Assembly: GCA_947500775.1 (NCBI GenBank)
Contig: CANMTD010000001.1
Span: 930,001-994,000 of the forward strand
DNA: 64,000 nucleotides
Direction: 5' to 3'
Source: an uncultured Paracoccaceae bacterium
GTDB lineage: Bacteria; Pseudomonadota; Alphaproteobacteria; Rhodobacterales; Rhodobacteraceae
The number at the start of each line of letters is the position of its first letter. Within the stretch, counting starts at the first letter, position 1. Under the pieces are notes generated by a model, which saw only the letters and a program-made list of their open reading frames with translations, did no database searches and was not told the origin of the DNA. The translations under genes were made by a program, and so were the position numbers. Below are positions 63,027-64,000 of the stretch, in pieces.

Positions 63027-63045
63027 AAACCGCCCGGCACATCCC

Positions 63046-63078
63046 GTACACATGGCGTACATACGTTGTACATACAGT
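63046..63078. promoter_or_regulatory. Three tandem 11-bp GTACAyA-type repeats
   Basis: GTACACATGGC, GTACATACGTT and GTACATACAGT follow one another without a gap in the space between the ATPase and permease genes. The first five bases (GTACA) are the same in all three. The pattern resembles the triple at 10864-10896 and could be an operator for an OmpR-like regulator or an internal promoter control site. Confidence 0.45.
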
Positions 63079-63092
63079 TGTGAGGCCCCGCG

Positions 63093-63956
63093 ATGAGCCG
63101 CGCCTTGCCCGTTCTGACCGTCGTCGCCGCGATTCTGGCGCTGTGGTACGCCGCTGCGGTTTGGATGAATGCCACATGGACGCGGGATCAGGCCGAACGC
63201 GCCGGGGTGGAATTGTCGGTTTCCGACATTCTGACCGATACGATGGCGCAGGAACGCCCGGTGCTGCCCGCGCCGCATCAGGTGGTCACTGAGCTGTGGA
63301 ACACCACCGCCCGCAAGAAAGTCACCAGCAAGCGCAGCCTGGTGTTTCACGGCTGGATCACCCTCAGCGCCACCTTGCTGGGGTTCGCCATCGGCACCGG
63401 GGCGGGCATCCTGCTGGCCATCGGGATCGTGCACAACCGCGCCATGGACATGAGCGTGATGCCCTGGGCGATCGCCAGCCAGACGATCCCGATCCTGGCG
63501 ATTGCGCCGATGATCATCGTGGTGCTGAATTCGCTGGGCATTCAGGGGCTGGTGCCCAAGGCGATCATCAGCGCCTATCTGTCGTTCTTTCCGGTGGTCG
63601 TGGGCATGGTCAAAGGGCTGCGCAGCCCCGACGCGATGCAGTTGGACCTGATGCGCACCTATAACGCCAGCGGACGCGAAAGTTTCTGGAAGCTGCGGCT
63701 GCCCAGCTCGATGCCCTATCTGTTCACCTCGCTGAAAATCGGGATTGCGGCCTCATTGGTGGGGGCGATTGTCGGCGAACTGCCCACCGGGGCGATCCGG
63801 GGGCTGGGCGCGCGGATGCTGACCGGCAGCTATTACGGCCAGACCATCCAGATCTGGAGCGCGCTGTTCGCGGCGGCGATACTGGCGGCCTGTCTGGTGG
63901 GGATTGTCGGGGTGCTGCAACGGGTCACCCTGAAACGCATGGGGATGGACCAATGA
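63093..63956 (+). CDS. ABC transporter permease (SsuC/TauC type)
   Basis: 287-residue permease with N-terminal helix LPVLTVVAAILALWYAAAVW and about six helices; the EAA-type loop is LMRTYNASGRESFWKLRLPS. An AGxxGG-like core (GAIVGELPTGAIRGLGARML) is typical of the class. It overlaps the next permease start (ATGA). The ABC unit lacks its binding protein in this window; it may lie further right. Confidence 0.9.
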   Translation: MSRALPVLTVVAAILALWYAAAVWMNATWTRDQAERAGVELSVSDILTDTMAQERPVLPAPHQVVTELWNTTARKKVTSKRSLVFHGWITLSATLLGFAIGTGAGILLAIGIVHNRAMDMSVMPWAIASQTIPILAIAPMIIVVLNSLGIQGLVPKAIISAYLSFFPVVVGMVKGLRSPDAMQLDLMRTYNASGRESFWKLRLPSSMPYLFTSLKIGIAASLVGAIVGELPTGAIRGLGARMLTGSYYGQTIQIWSALFAAAILAACLVGIVGVLQRVTLKRMGMDQ

Positions 63957-64000
63957 TCTGGGTTGTGGCGGCGTTGATCTTTTGGGCGGCCATGTTCTGG
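63953..64000 (+). CDS. Second ABC permease, N-terminal fragment (cut by window edge)
   Basis: Only 16 codons are inside the window (MIWVVAALIFWAAMFW), all hydrophobic as the first helix of a membrane protein. The ATG overlaps the preceding stop in the manner of paired permease genes. The assignment rests on context. Confidence 0.6.
   Translation, partial: MIWVVAALIFWAAMFW

Noticed and set aside
1-64000. CRISPR arrays, insertion sequences, prophage genes or integrase genes
   Set aside because: No regularly spaced direct repeats of CRISPR length and no transposase or integrase motifs were seen.

Overview
The window is chromosomal DNA of an alphaproteobacterium, most likely of the Rhodobacterales (Roseobacter/Paracoccus group). 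The grounds are the high GC content, the close packing of genes with ATGA and TGATG overlaps, and family markers: a DUF1467 gene next to methylmalonyl-CoA epimerase, an alphaproteobacterial GlpSTPQUV glycerol ABC system, reductive pyrimidine degradation genes under a RutR-type regulator, and a lysine dehydrogenase gene next to an aminoadipate-semialdehyde dehydrogenase gene. No rRNA, tRNA, CRISPR array, transposase or prophage was seen.

Layout. 1-8.8 kb is housekeeping: the end of a CoA-transferase gene (scoA), sodC, topA, a YbjN-family gene, a proC/csaA/2-hydroxyacid dehydrogenase run, a ThDP enzyme and thymidine kinase. 8.8-12.4 kb is an accessory patch with a small CII/HTH-like protein, an unusual beta-ketoacyl synthase III, an orphan BrnA-type antitoxin, structured intergenic DNA and a low-GC islet encoding a secreted protein. 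12.4-23.6 kb holds carB, pabB with a pabC-like gene, cfa, aspS, a lone Flp pilin, a GNAT enzyme, a receiver protein, mce and DUF1467.

23.6-35 kb is a complete glycerol regulon. glpD, glpS, glpT, glpP, glpQ, glpU, glpV and glpK, followed by an iron-type alcohol dehydrogenase gene, run leftward. glpR is divergent, and the gap between glpD and glpR carries two near-identical TTCG-repeat operator candidates. 35.2-40.5 kb is the most unusual part: a cation/proton antiporter gene tightly followed by five overlapping genes. They encode a Rieske domain fused to a glutamate-synthase-type FMN domain, a small membrane protein, a ferric-reductase-like haem membrane domain fused to a second Rieske domain, an anchored protein with two CX3C motifs, and a small two-helix protein. 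This looks like a membrane redox system of unknown substrate.

40.5-48.3 kb is a lysine-degradation island: aminoadipate-semialdehyde dehydrogenase, lysine 6-dehydrogenase, an Lrp/AsnC regulator, glutaryl-CoA dehydrogenase, a fused alpha/beta 2-oxoacid dehydrogenase E1 (probably for 2-oxoadipate) and a FabD-like acyltransferase. A TGCCGGAT motif in helical phase (10, 20 or 30 bp apart) lies upstream of both arms and is a good candidate for the Lrp operator. 48.4-54.2 kb carries a K+-channel-like gene coupled to modBC, then a convergent ynjBCD-type ABC system. 54.4-56.5 kb is clpP-clpX with a strong terminator. 56.5-64 kb is a reductive pyrimidine catabolism operon (omega-aminotransferase, N-carbamoyl-beta-alanine amidohydrolase, a lipoprotein, dihydropyrimidinase, ABC importer) behind a RutR-type regulator gene. 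A near-consensus RutR box overlaps its promoter. The operon continues beyond the right edge.
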